A DNA stretch of 64,000 bases from Viscum album (Eukaryota > Streptophyta > Magnoliopsida > Santalales > Viscaceae). This document shows, piece by piece, positions 22,632 through 34,690 of this stretch. The notes beneath the pieces were generated by a model. The model was not told the origin of the DNA. It was given only the letters and a program-made list of their open reading frames with translations, and ran no database searches. Made by a program: the position numbers and the translations under genes. Every line of letters begins with the position of its first letter. Positions within the stretch are counted from its first letter, which is position 1. The stretch lies in the NCBI GenBank assembly GCA_963277665.1, contig OY728142.1, positions 6,958,001 to 7,022,000 on the forward strand, in the 5' to 3' direction.

Positions 22632-25262
22632 TATGACAACCCTATTTTTTATTACACACTTAAACATGATTTATTACATAAAATATTCACTTGATAAAAC
22701 ATAGAAGATTGATAGGTCTAGTGTATTTGGGGATTAGGAACATTACATAGATACTTAAAACATGAAACACAACATCTTTATTGAAAACTTTCTTTACATG
22801 ACCACTACAATCCATCATACTTATAATTGCATGGGATAACCTGAGGACATGCATAAGAAAAGGGTGAGCTATAAAGTCCAGAAAGGGAGTAAAAAAGGCA
22901 TAACATAAAGAATAAAATACATGTTAGTAAATAGGAATATCAATTGATCATAAAAGAAACATGAACATAAAGGCATGATATATCATGATTATCATAACAT
23001 GGAAATGTGGCAACAACACTTAACATGGAATTATCATGAGCCAAGGATCATTGCATATAGAGAATGATTAAACACAAATTTCACTTAAATTGTCATGATT
23101 AAAACCTCATTACACTTTACATATCATGACACTAATCTTTACCCAATGCATTGGATCACTATCAGGGTGCACCCTTCTTAAACATTTCATTTCATGCATA
23201 AGTGTGCCACATGGATCATACAACATGAAGTCATTAAACATCATAATTTATTCCATGATAAAGTAATGTGGAATAAATACATTAAACTCTATAAAAAATA
23301 ATTAAATGTTCATAAAGTTGAATACCCTTTATAGATAAATGGGCATGGTATTCACTACACAATGACTTTGGCTTGCAAAATCGTGATACAATTTCAGCAG
23401 CATAACGATGTGACATAAAAATTCATAAAAAATGGTTGATGAGAGATAAAGGGTTGTATACTAATATTTACATGAAATGGGAAGTAAGGTGGTCATATAG
23501 ATATATTTCCCAACAAATTTAATGGAATTTAGATTCATAATACAAAAGAATTTATTGAATGTAAATGAGGAGAGAGAAATTTCTTACGGAATTTCGGCAT
23601 GGTAACGAGTATACATGGAAGTAATAGATGAGAGAGAAAGGATTATATAATCATTAAAATATAAATAGGGAAGTATAGGAGAGGTTCAAAATCATACCCC
23701 AACATTTATAATTGAAAATAAAAGGGTATAATAATATTAAGAAACTTGGATAAATGAGAAAGGAAGGAATCTCTTACTTGGAAGTATGATCCCAACGGCT
23801 TGGGAGAGGCCTGAGAGAGGATTATTTGGAGCTTGAGGATCCTTGGGAGGATTATAGAGAGATTAGGGCAGAGGTTGGACGAACTCAAAAGGCTTTTAGT
23901 GAAGATTAAGTGGGATCTTGGGTGGATTTATATAGGAAAATAGAGGGAATTCTATATTATTAAGGTTTGGGACACAACACATTAAACTAATCAAAATCAC
24001 AAACCAGACCATGGTTTTTGCCTAAAGTTTTTTCTAAAGGGGAGTGGAAAACATTATTTTATAAGTACAATTTCTGAACATCTTAAAATATTAATCTCTC
24101 TAATGTGGAGGTGAGTCACACTCTCAAGGAAATCAATTTAAAAAGTTAAAATATTTTATAAGTCTTAGAGGGTCCACTAAAGATTTGTAAAATAAATCAA
24201 ACAAACCTAAAATTATATTATTTTAATGTAAAAAAATATATTGTACAAAAATAATGTTTATATAATTTTATTACATCACTATTTTGTCATTGTGATGTCA
24301 TAAAACACATTATATATTTAAACGGCATTTATTTTTTACCCAAAAATTCGACTGTCTTAGAAAATTATGAAAAATTCACCGTTGGATAATTTTAATATCC
24401 TAATTCCAAAAAAATATTCATTTTATCTAAATAATTTTCTAAATATGTGATTTTTTACTTTTAAAATAAAAACTGACATTTATAAAAAATTAATGGGTTT
24501 TAACAAAAATAGCTTCCGAACATTAATAAAAATTAAAATTGTATTCATAAAAATTATATGATAATTCATATTTAACAAAAATTAATTTAGTAATAATATT
24601 TTATTAAAATTTTATTTAATTAAAAAATCCATTAATTCATCAAAATAGATTTCTTAATTTAATATTAACTAAAAATACTACTTGTGATTTAAAAACTATT
24701 TACAAAGTAATAATAATAAAATAAATGTATATTATCTATAAAAAAATAATGTACATAATCATATTTATTGGGTATCTTTACATAACCTTTTATAACACCT
24801 GCATAAGACCAAAGGGTAAGGTGTGTGATGGTGACAGACTCTTGGGGTGGCTTGGATAACATCACTCGAGTGGTAATTTCTATCAACTTCCTCTTCTCCC
24901 TTAGGCAGTTTCATTTGATCTTAACGTGTTGAAGCTCATCTTGGTCTTGGTCAAGAGAAAAGCCCAGTGACGCCACCTCCTTTCCGAGCTCCAATAAATT
25001 GGATTTGTACAGGGAAAGTCTACTAGATGAGGCTATCACTTCCTTTTTCTGAGTAAATTGAATTTGTTAAATCCCTATATTTATACTAATCATGTGATCA
25101 CTGTTCAATGGTTATATTATCAACAGTAATAATTATTAACAGTATTTTAAAATCCAAAAACATAAAACCAAATAAGTGAGTATTTTATATAACTATTTTA
25201 CATAATAATACATTTAATTGGATCAAAAGGGGTTTTCATTAATGAAAGTTTGGGTTGTTACA
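22632..25262 (-). repeat. 3' LTR of element 2
   Basis: Starts tatgacaaccc and ends gggttgttaca; collinear with 29337-31900. In element orientation it reads TGTAACAACCC to GGGTTGTCATA, so the ends are TG..TA with an imperfect 11-bp terminal inverted repeat. A TATA-like box (TATATAAATC on the minus strand, 23925-23934) is followed by units spaced about 190-200 bp: cttac at 23583 and 23773, and atttc(a/g)gca at 23391 and 23591. Confidence 0.9.
23925..23934 (-). promoter_or_regulatory. TATA-like box in the 3' LTR of element 2
   Basis: The minus strand reads TATATAAATC, conserved as TATATAAACC in the partner LTR at 30578-30587. Likely core promoter of the element. Confidence 0.55.
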
Positions 25263-25277
25263 ATCTTCCCCCCTTAA
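25263..25277 (-). other. Polypurine tract of element 2
   Basis: The minus strand reads TTAAGGGGGGAAGAT immediately before the 3' LTR. This is a classic polypurine tract and confirms minus orientation. Confidence 0.85.
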
Positions 25278-25289
25278 GAAATTTTTCCA

Positions 25290-26420
25290 TCAAAATTTCA
25301 TTTTCCCACACTAAAACAGATGCGGGTAACTCTGCTTCATCACTTCCTCTGATTCCCACATTTCTTCTTAAAACTTTTGGTTTCTCCACAACACCTTGAC
25401 TAGTGGCATTGTCCTATTTCATAGAACTTTTTACCTACAATCTAAGATATTCACCGACTTCTCTTTGTAGGATAGGTCATTCTCCAATGGTGCCACCTTT
25501 GGATTGAGTACATGCGTTTGGTCAGGTATGTACTTCCTCAAGAGTGATAAATGGAATACATCATGTACTTGACATAGGTTCAGTGAGAGTTTTAGTCAAT
25601 AGGCCACTGCTCCAATGTGGTCAAGGATCTTAAAATGGCCAATGTACCTTGGATTAAGCTTTCTCTTCTTCCTAAATCTCATAACTCTCTTACACGGTGA
25701 TATGCGGAGGAATACCATGTCTCGAACATCAAACTCTAAGTATCGTAAATGATTATCAGCATAACTCTTTTGTCGACTCTGAGCAGCTTTAATGTGCTAC
25801 TAGATGGTCTTAAACTTCTCCACCATTTCTCCAGCCATCTCTATACCTAAGATTTTTCATTCCCCAACTTTATCCCAACATGTCGGTGTTATGAACCTCT
25901 TACCATACAGGGCTACATAAGGATCCATTTGGATGCTTTAGTAGAAACTGTTGTTGTATGAGAACTCAAAAAGAGAGAGATATTGATCCCATACTCCTTT
26001 TAAGTCCATTGAGCATGCTCTCAACATGTCCTAAAGTGTTTGGATAGTCCACTCAGATTGGACATCAGTTTGAGGATGATAAGTCATACTAAAGTTTAGA
26101 TCAGTATCCAGAGCATGTTGAAGACTCTTCCAAAACTTATAGGTGAATCTTGGATCTTGATCAGATACAATAGATAGTGGTAATTTATGCAGCCTTACCA
26201 AATCTATGATGTATATCTGTGGTAGTTGATCTAGTGAGAAATCCTCTTGAATTGCAATAAAGTGTGCAGTCTTTGTAATATGATCCATAACAACTTAGAT
26301 AGAATTGTTTTATTTGTATGTCTTCAGAAGTCCAGTGACAAAATCTATGGTGGTGTTCTCCCATTTCTATGCTGGTATGGGTAATGGTTGCATCATCCCC
26401 ATAGACTTCTGCCTCTCATC
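25290..26420 (-). pseudogene. Integrase core and chromodomain remnant of element 2
   Basis: Right to left: integrase core with TKTAHFIAI, IVSDQDPRFT (the second catalytic Asp region) and FSMTYHPQTD (26288-26031), then DMLRACSMDLKG, SYNNS and ALYGKR (about 26030-25900), then a C-terminal segment ending VAPLENDLSYKEKSVNILD and TMPLVKVLWRN (about 25490-25300). The last part is the chromodomain-like tail of Tekay/Del chromoviruses, thought to direct integration to marked heterochromatin. Stops interrupt several places, for example after NILDCR and before EEMWESEE. It ends about 10 bp short of the polypurine tract. Confidence 0.8.
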
Positions 26421-26942
26421 CTTCACTTGCTGACACACCAAGTACATTGATGTATACTCAGCGATCTCCTTCGTCATTTTTTCCCACCAATAATGCTCTT
26501 TGAGACCTCGATACATCTTTGTGTTTCTTGGGTAAATGGAGAAATTTAAACTATGTGAATCATCTAAAAGTTCCTTCTTCAGATCCAGACTTGATGGAAC
26601 ACATAGTCTTTTCCCAAATCTCACAATTCCTTCGTCATTAACATTTAACTCCGAGGATTTACCTTTTTCAATATTTTCCACTTTCTTCTTAATTCCCACA
26701 TCATCCTTTTTAGAATCCTTTAAACTTTCCAAACTATATGGTTGAGAAATAATTTGTGAAAGGATTGATGATGTTCCCTTCTTTATTATTCCCATGTCCA
26801 TCTTCATCAAATCTAAGAAGATTGGATCCTTTTCAATTCTCATCAATGATATAACTGATGGGTCCTTTCTACTTAGAGCATATGCCACCTTGTTCACTTT
26901 CCAAGAGTGGTAATGGATTGAGCATTCATAGTCTTTGATCAT
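26367..26942 (-). pseudogene. RNase H end and integrase zinc-binding region of element 2
   Basis: An open stretch of 191 codons. It begins with KDYECSIHYH and ALSRK, the conserved end of the RT/RNase H block. A variable spacer follows, then the integrase N-terminal zinc-binding region around RGLKEHYWWEKMTKEIAEY and LVCQQVKDERQ; the two Cys/His pairs are only partly kept. It joins the core domain with a frame change near 26367. This is the longest intact frame in the element. Confidence 0.8.
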
Positions 26943-27434
26943 CTCTAACCATATTTATTGATTCATATTCAACTCTTTCTTTGTGAATATATACTTGAGG
27001 CTTTTTTGGTCCGCATATATTTCACACTTATCCCCCAAGAGGTAATGTCACCAAAATGTTAAAGTGAATATCACCACCGCCAACTCCAGATAATGTGTTG
27101 GATAGTTTTTCTCATGAACTTATAATTACCTTGAAGCATAGGCAATGAATTTATCATTTTGCATCAACACACAGCCCAGAACCTTCTTTGAAGCATCACT
27201 AAATACCACAAAAATTTATCCACTTTTTGTTAGTGTGAGAACGGGCGCAATGATAAACCTCATTTTTAACTCCTTGAATCTTTATTCACATTTATCACTC
27301 TAATAAAACATTACTCCCTTCCAAGTTATCTTGGTAAGAGGGTTGGAAAATCATGATAAATTTCTCACAAATCGGCGATAATATCCAGCTAACCCCAGGA
27401 ATATACAGATATTCGTTACTGATGTTGGCCTCGT
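26943..27434 (-). pseudogene. RNase H segment of element 2, broken
   Basis: Translated in pieces on the minus strand: VVFSDASKKVLGCVLMQ, then FIAYASR, VHEKNYPTHYLELAVVIF and [12 protein letters not shown], the signature blocks of Ty3/gypsy RNase H. At least two stops interrupt it, including one where FW(W)HY would be expected. That stop is consistent with C-to-T decay of methylated DNA. Confidence 0.75.
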
Positions 27435-28196
27435 TCATCCCTCAATTTTAGCTGTCTTAGAGGGATCCATAGATATCCCAATGCTTGTGATGATATAACC
27501 CAATAATGAGACTTCCTTCAACCAGAAATCACACTTTTTGTACTTTGAATAGAGCTTCTCCTTTTGAAAGTTCTCTAGTACAATGCTTAGATTCTCCTCA
27601 TGCTCCTCCTTGGTTTTGGAGTATATTATAATATCATCTATAAAGACTACCAAAAAAATTTCAAGGTAATATCTAAATACTCTATTCATAAAGTCCATAA
27701 ATATTGTTGGAGCATTATTGAGTCCAAAAGGCATTACTATGAATTCATAGTGCTCGTACCTTGTACGAAAAAGAGTCTTGGGGATATCCTCCATATTCAC
27801 CCTTACATGGTAATATCCTGACCGCAAATCCACCTTGGAGAAGTACTGTTCTCCACATAGATGATCGAACAATTCATCAATTCGGAGAAGAGGTTACAAG
27901 GTCTTTATCATGATTTTGTTGATCTCATGATAATCAATGAAAATGTACATTGACCCATCCTTTTTCTTGATGAAGAGGACTAGAGCACCCCATGGTAAAT
28001 TACTTGGGAGTATAAACCCTTTATCCAAATTTATTTGTATTTGTTTCTTCATCTCCTCAAGCTTTACAATAGTCATTCTATACATAGTCTTGGATATTGG
28101 AAATTCCCTAGGTATAAGGTAAATTGAGAATTCAACATCTCTTCTAGGAGGAAGACCAGAAAATTCCTCAGGAAACACTTCAGCAAATTCTCTCAC
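27435..28196 (-). pseudogene. Reverse transcriptase remnant of element 2
   Basis: Two adjacent open stretches. 28196-27894 carries [41 protein letters not shown] and [10 protein letters not shown]. 27872-27435 carries YFSKVDLRSGYY, MPFGLNNAPTIFMDFMN and the catalytic block FIDDIIIYSKT, including the DD pair. This is a near-complete Ty3/gypsy RT palm and fingers. The short gap between them has lost a few residues. Plus-strand open frames at 27600-27821 and 27937-28122 are shadows. Confidence 0.88.
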
Positions 28197-28321
28197 AATA
28201 GGTATGTCTTCAAGGATGGTGGCTTCTTTAGAATAAATAATCTGAGCCAGATACGCATGATCATAGGGCAGTAATATCCATGCTTGAGATTATGGTTCTA
28301 AGAAGATTCATCTCCCTCCTT

Positions 28322-28684
28322 TCACTTGTATAGAATCAGGGGTCGATTCTCCATATAGAGAGTGATTTCCCTCTCACGGAAATTTATGTTCTCTCCATAT
28401 AAGGAAAGCCAATACATGCCGATAATTGCATCAAATTCCACCATAGGGAGTATGATGAGGTTATCTAGAAAGTTTATTCCACAAATTATGACAGGGGAGG
28501 AGTTATATTCATGGGATACAATGATTTCCCCATTTTCCATACTCACTGACATCTTTACTTCCGTGATTTGTGGTGGTATTGGGATTGTTCTACTAAACTT
28601 TTGGGATTCAAAAGAATTTGTAGAACTAGAATAAAAAATTATGTTTGCTATTATTGAATGAATAACTAGCATACTTGTCACCAA
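28322..28684 (-). pseudogene. Aspartic protease remnant of element 2
   Basis: The C-terminal part of a retroelement protease: FDAIIGMYWLS followed by a beta-rich tail, corresponding to the FDvILGMDWL motif that precedes RT in chromoviruses. The N-terminal catalytic DSGA region is eroded; a possible relic (YASYSFNNSK) lies in another frame at about 28650. A frameshift separates it from RT. Confidence 0.7.
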
Positions 28685-28832
28685 TGTTTCTATTCAAAGC
28701 TTTAGTTAAGTGAGAGAGTATCGTGACAGAGTTTGTGATTCCTACTCCCATCATATTGGGCATCTCATTAGAACTGTCATTACATTGATCTTTGCATTGG
28801 TTGTTAGCTCGAGTCCTCCAATTATGGGCCAT
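28626..28832 (-). pseudogene. Gag N-terminal stub of element 2
   Basis: A 68-codon open stretch starting with ATG and basic residues (MAHNWRTRANNQ). It starts about 490 bp after the primer site, a normal leader distance. It overlaps the protease segment in another frame. A full chromovirus gag with its CCHC knuckle needs more than 1 kb, but only about 650 bp separates the primer site from protease. Most of gag has been deleted. Confidence 0.5.
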
Positions 28833-29322
28833 TTTCTAGAATAAAGGAAATTTAGGGGTAACACATAAAGGGTAATCCAAAGAAAAAAACAGATGACTTA
28901 TAAATTACTTCTATTTCTTTAACTTATGAATCTATAGGCTTTAATCTATGTTATCCATGATCTACTTCCCAACATTTATTCTTAGGGGAATTTTTTTCCT
29001 TAACAATGGTTAATACTAATCTTTTGAATTCACCAAACCATATACCTTAGGAGTTTCCTAATCAAGTGTGCATCAAGGCCCGCTGTCGTGTACCAGGATA
29101 CCCCAGGTCAAGCCTGAAACTCCTTGTCAGAGTTTTCACTCCTAGGTACATCTGTGCCAGAGCCACCTCCACCTGCTCGTATCTAGAAAGGGATGTATTT
29201 TCTTGATAAACTACTTACTCATTACTCACCAAAATTTAGGTATGCTCTTATTATACTTAGTCTTATCTCTAAGGCTTTCACTAGTGTTTTCTAATCCTAA
29301 TACCAAAAATAACTAAACCTAT

Positions 29323-29334
29323 CCTATGATACCA
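29323..29334 (-). other. Primer-binding site of element 2 (initiator-Met tRNA type)
   Basis: TGGTATCATAGG on the minus strand, two bases (GT) from the 5' LTR end. It is identical to the site and spacer of element 1. Confidence 0.85.
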
Positions 29335-29336
29335 AC

Positions 29337-31900
29337 TATGACAACCCTGATTTTTATTACACACTTAAACATGATTTATTACATAAAATATTCACTTGAT
29401 ACAACATAAAATATTGAGATTTATAGTGTATTTGTGGATTAGTAACATTACATGATGACTTAAAACATGAAACACAACATCTTTATTGAAAACTTGTTTT
29501 ACATGACCACTACATTCCCCCATACTTAGAATTGCAGGGGATAACCTGAGGACATGCATAAGAAAAGGGTGATCTATAAATCCCAGTAAGGGAGTAAAAA
29601 ATGAATAACATGAATAATACAATACATGTTAGGTAATATTCATATCAACGAAGCATAAAAGAAACATGAACATAAAGGTATGATATAACATTATTATCAA
29701 AACATGGAAATATGGAAACAACACTTAACATGGAATTATCATGAGCCAAGGCTCATTTCACATAGATAATGAGTAAACCATCATTTAACTTTAATTATCA
29801 TGAGTAAACACTCATTTAACTTGACATATCATGATACTAATCTTTACCCAATGTATTGAAGCGCTATCAGGGCACACCCTTCTTAAAAATTTAATTTCGT
29901 GCATAAGTGTGCCACATGGATCATACAACATATAGTCATTCAACATCATCATTTATTCTAAGATAAAGCAATTTGCATAAAGGTTAATTCCCTTGATAGA
30001 GAAATGGGCATGGTATTCACTACACAATGACTTTGGCTTGGAAAATGGCGATGCAATTTCGGCAGCATAATGACGTGACATAAAAAATCATAAAAAAATT
30101 TGATGATAGATAAATGGTTGTATCATCATATTTACATTAAATGGGAAGTAATGGGGTCATATAGATACATGTACCAACAAATGTAATGGAATTTATATTC
30201 ATAATACAAAATAATTTCTTGAATGTAAATGAGGAGAGAAAAATTCCTTACGGGATTTCGGCATGGTAATGGGTATACATGGAAAGAATAAATGAGAGGT
30301 AAATGGTTATATCATCATTAAAAAATAATTAGGTGAGTATAGGGAAGGTTAGAAATCATACCCCAACATTTATAATTGAAAATAAAAGGGTATAACAATA
30401 TTAAGAAACTTGGATAAAAGGAGAAAGGAAGGAATCACTTACTTGGAAGTGTGATACCAAAGGCTTTTGAGAGGCTTCTTGGGAGTTTGGGCACCTTTTT
30501 AGGATTCTATATATAGGATTAAATGGGTTGGACAAACTCAAAAGGCTTTGAGTGAAGAGGAAGTGGGAGATTGGGTGGGTTTATATAGGAAAAGAGAGGG
30601 AATTATTTATTATTTAGGTTTGGGACACCACACATTAAACTAATCAAAACCACAAACCATCCCATGTTTCATACAAAGGGGAGTGTAAAATATTATTTTA
30701 TAATTCCAATGGCAAAAATTCTTAAATTATTATGCTTTCTTATGTGGATTTGAGTCACACTCTAAAGGAAATCAATTTAAAAAGTTAAAATGTTTTATAA
30801 GTCTTGGAGGGTCCACTAAAGCTTTGTAAAATAAATCAAACAAACCTAAAATCACATTATTTTAATGTTAAAACATATATTGGACAAAAATAATATTTAT
30901 ATTATTTTATTACATCACTATTTGGTCATTATGATGTCATAAAACACATTATATATTTAAACACTATTTAATTTTTACCCAAAAATTCAATTGTCTCAGA
31001 AAATTATGAAATATTCACCATTGGATAATTTCAACATCCTAATTCCAAAAATAATATTGATTTTATTTAAAAAATTTATAAATATGTGAAATTTTACTTT
31101 TAAAATAAAAACTGACATTTATCAAAAATTCATCGGTTTTGACAAAAACAGCTTCCAAACATTAATAAAAAATAAAATTGTATTCATAAAAATTATACAA
31201 TAATTCATATTTAATAAAAACTAATTTAGTAATAATATTTTATTAAAATATTATTTAATTAAAAAATCCATTAATTCATCAAAAAATATTTCTTAATTGA
31301 ATATTAACTAAAAATATTATTTGTGTTTTAAAAACTATTTACAAAGTAACAATAATAAAATGAATGTATATTATCTATACAAAAATAGTGTACATAATCA
31401 TAGTAATAGGGTCTCGTTACATAACCCCATATAACACCCATATAAGATCAAAGGTTAAGATGTGTGATGGTGATAGATTCTTGGGGTGCCTCAGATAACA
31501 TCACTCGGGTGGTAATCTCTATCAACTTCCACTTCTCCCGTAGGCGGTTCTGTTTGAGCTTAATGTGTTGAAGATCATCTTGGGATTGGTCAAGAGTAAA
31601 GCCCAGTGATTCCACCTCCTTTGCAAGATCTAAAAAATGGTCTTTACACAGGTAAAGACTATAGATAAGGTCATTTATTCCTTTTTCTAAGTAAATTGGA
31701 TTTGTTAAATCCCTATATTTATACTAATCATGTGATCGGTGTTCAATGACTATATTAGCAATGGTAAAAATTCTTAATGTTATTTTAAAATCCAAAAACA
31801 TAAAACCAAATAAGTTCATATTTTATATAACCATTTTACATAATAAGACATTTAATTGGATCAAAATAAGTTTTCATTAATGAAAGTTTGGGTCATTACA
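29337..31900 (-). repeat. 5' LTR of element 2
   Basis: Starts tatgacaaccc beside the primer site and ends gggtcattaca directly before CAAGG. It has a TATA-like box at 30578-30587 and motif units at 30056, 30247 and 30438 spaced 191-199 bp. The unit at 30255 shares GCCGAAATCCCGTAAGGAA with element 1's GTCGAATTTTCGTAAGGGA, which hints at common LTR ancestry. Confidence 0.9.
30578..30587 (-). promoter_or_regulatory. TATA-like box in the 5' LTR of element 2
   Basis: TATATAAACC on the minus strand, conserved in the other LTR at 23925-23934. Confidence 0.55.
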
Positions 31901-31905
31901 CAAGG
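31901..31905. repeat. Target-site duplication of element 2, right copy (CAAGG)
   Basis: Identical to 22627-22631 and directly adjacent to the right LTR. Confidence 0.85.
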
Positions 31906-32520
31906 CATGGGGGATTTTGTGGAATTTCATCACTCACACTCCATTAACTGATCTTCCAAACTAGGTGGGATCTCTCCACCATTGGTCAGTTAGCCTAGGG
32001 ATGGGTGAGGTAGATTCTAGAATCCTCTATGAACTAGATTAGTACTTTCTCATTAAATGGGAACATGATGAGTGGTATGATGTTGATGTTTCCTAGAACA
32101 AGAATAAGGTTGAGGGCACTAGAGCACTCTAGGTGGCTTAAGATGAGATCACTCGCGTAGAAGAGTAGGCATGAGAACATGAATCTGTCATCACTGCTCA
32201 AAAAAGGATCATTGGACAATTTAGGGATCAGTTGATGGATTATGAGGCTAAGGTAGTGTAGGTAGCAGCTTTAGTGGATGGGTTCCATGATGAATAGAAT
32301 CTAATTTGAATTGGGGCTAAAGAAGATCTCCCTACCACTGAGTAGGAGTAGGTTGATTTGAAGGAGTGGTAATGGACATTGGTGGCTACTCAATAGAGGC
32401 TAGCAAAGCTTGAATGATCAATAAATAGGGTTGAGACTTAGGGAGTTTAATCTTACCTTGAAGTAAAGGAGAGGCTCCAACATGTGAATGACCCTCCTGA
32501 ACTTTTGTAATGGCTTGTCT
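31906..32520 (+). pseudogene. Antisense extra ORF of the T element, 3' part (coiled-coil-like)
   Basis: Continues the plus-strand ORF split by element 2. Across scattered stops one frame reads as a charged, heptad-like helix: QKRIIGQFRDQLMDYEAKVV, then segments rich in E, K, Q and L (RLAKLE, INRVET), ending near 32510 (VNDPPELL). Coiled-coil tails of this kind are plausible for the extra ORFs of Tat-lineage elements, but I do not recognise a family. Its strand is opposite to pol. Confidence 0.45.
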
Positions 32521-34690
32521 TGAATTCTCTGTGTTCCCAAATGTGTCCTTTTTTCTACACCTCAATCATATCAACAATACAACAAAAAATGAATCCCTAA
32601 GACCATGTGAGTCATGATCAGTGTGAGAAATAAGTTATAAATTAAAGATTACTCATTTATATGAGATTTTTAGACAAGGGTCAAACACTTAGGTTCTAAA
32701 CTTTTTTATTAACCACAAGGAGTGTCCTGATAGAGAAAATTTTGGCTAGAGAATGAGCCTCTCTACACAGCCAATTTTATTTTTCCCAATGTGCCCTAGT
32801 GAAAAAATGGGGTAAAGACATGGGCAGTAAATTCAACCCAAATCAAGGGGAGTGAAAATAATCAATCAGGATTCCAATAATCTAGAATTGAAATAGGGTG
32901 ATGTGAAAATATAGGATTTCTATAACAATGTTCAAAATAGATATTGCATTATCGTTTTATTGGGGATGGGAAAAATAAATACGGATCAACCATTGAACAT
33001 TTCAAAACCCGAGGCCTTTAAATATTTTGTTGGAAGTCTTTCAGAGCATGTTCCCTTGTTGGTAGGTGATCCAGTGTGTCTAAGAACCTTTACCCTTTGG
33101 GGACCTATTCATACATGAAAGATGTTGGGGATCCAAATCCAAGTAGACACAAAGTGTGGGATGAATTAAGAAAATGTTCAAATGGAGTTCAAAACTATTG
33201 AGATTATTCCACTATGTATTTGAGAACATTTGGTAGGCATATTAGTTAAAAAAATTATAATTGTCTTTTAAGGTGGGTGCCATCATTGATTCTAAGTGAT
33301 TAAAGAACTCAAGTGGTGCGGTAGGTGAAAAGAACCAATTGGAGGAAATGGGTTATCAATCAAGGTCATAAGTTTATTTTTAGTTTTAAATCATGCAATT
33401 AGGATGGATGGAATGAAATTTAAAGTATTGAGGAAAGTGAATTGAACATTAATTTTAATGTCTTATAGTGAGGATGATACATTGTATGATATAGTGGTGT
33501 GTGATTAGGATGTTCATAGAATAGTTTATCATCTTGTGACTAGGACATGTCAACAATCATGAATAGATCCCATATAGTCAATGTAGTGGGATGAAAAAAT
33601 AGTAAATACATGGATGTAACCTTATATAATAGATTGTGAGGAAAAGGGAGCTGAGATTTGGCTCTAGATTTTTACTGAACTGATAGGTTCAGCAAGCACA
33701 ATCAGGTTTTTGCTGGGGCCTAAGGTGTGTCCCACTATTTTTTCACCTTTTTTATTTAAGACCTTTATTTTTTCAGGTCTTGGAAGTTTCCTAGAGAGTC
33801 TAAATCTGAATTTTTATTAGGTTTCCCCTGTGGGTTTTCAACTTGACAAACGTATTCACCTCTTGGATTGGGTAGTTTAAGGTCATACTAGTTGGATTGA
33901 GATTTCACAAATAGTTTAAGGTAATAATTATTATACCATTGTTTTAAAATAGTTTAAGTTCATGATGTTCATACTATGGGGGTGTGTCTCTAGGGGGTGT
34001 GTATGGAATGGAAGAGATTTCCCCAATGTGAAGAATGAGATAAGGAGGCCCTACCACACAAAACATCCCTAAGAAAAATTTTACACAGTTTAAGGTTGTG
34101 ATTTGTAGACCTTAACTCTGAGTTTAAGATCATAGAGTTTGAACCATTGGGGTACCCATGTTTCTCGACCTTTATTAGGGAAATTCCTTTGCAAATCCTA
34201 ATCCCAAGTGATCCAAACTCAGTGTGAGAAACAAATATTCATATGGAGTTATCATTTTTTTAGATGGTCTACATAATAAAGGATGGAATAGGATAACATA
34301 AGGAAGTCTCATGATGGTAGATCATAACTTACAAGACATAGATAGTAAAATTTGAATGACCGGTGAGCAGGGAATAACTATTTACCATGTTTAAAAAATA
34401 GTTCCTACACCTACACTGGTCAAGGTTAGGGTGAAAAAATGTGGGATTGATCATTGATCTAGTTCGAAACATGAGAACCACCATCTTTTACTGAGGGTCG
34501 TTCGAGGATTGAGCCTAGGATGGTAGTTGATCCAATTTTTCCAAGCACCATTGTTGTTAGGGATCCTTTTTAAATTGTAAATATGATTATTATAAAAACC
34601 AAATAAATCATAAATTGTGGACATGGAAGTGGGGAATGTTCTAGAGAGAATGTTGAGTGCCCTTGGGGCTATCCCACTATGTGCCCAAAT
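32521..34690. other. T-element 3' region, unique part
   Basis: Non-coding sequence between the antisense ORF and the tandem repeats. The only structure I see is scattered copies of an agtttaaggtcat-like motif (33874, 33911, 33951, 34087 and 34129). No open frame of interest. Confidence 0.45.

Larger units (their letters stand above)
22632..31900 (-). mobile_element. Element 2: Tekay/Del-like chromovirus (Ty3/gypsy), defective
   Basis: A 9.27-kb minus-strand LTR retrotransposon with LTRs of 2631 and 2564 bp, the CAAGG target duplication, an initiator-Met primer site and a polypurine tract. The interior (4.07 kb) runs right to left: leader, gag stub, protease, RT, RNase H, integrase and a C-terminal chromodomain-like segment. 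That is the chromovirus order, and the integrase/chromodomain wording is closest to the Tekay/Del clade. Most of gag is gone and pol has many stops and shifts, so it cannot encode its own proteins. In sampled stretches the LTRs differ at roughly one base in ten by eye, so it is old. It is inserted in the T antisense ORF. Confidence 0.9.

Noticed and set aside
27600..28634. Plus-strand open frames at 27600-27821, 27937-28122 and 28362-28634
   Set aside because: They are shadows of the minus-strand RT and protease, whose catalytic motifs are clear.
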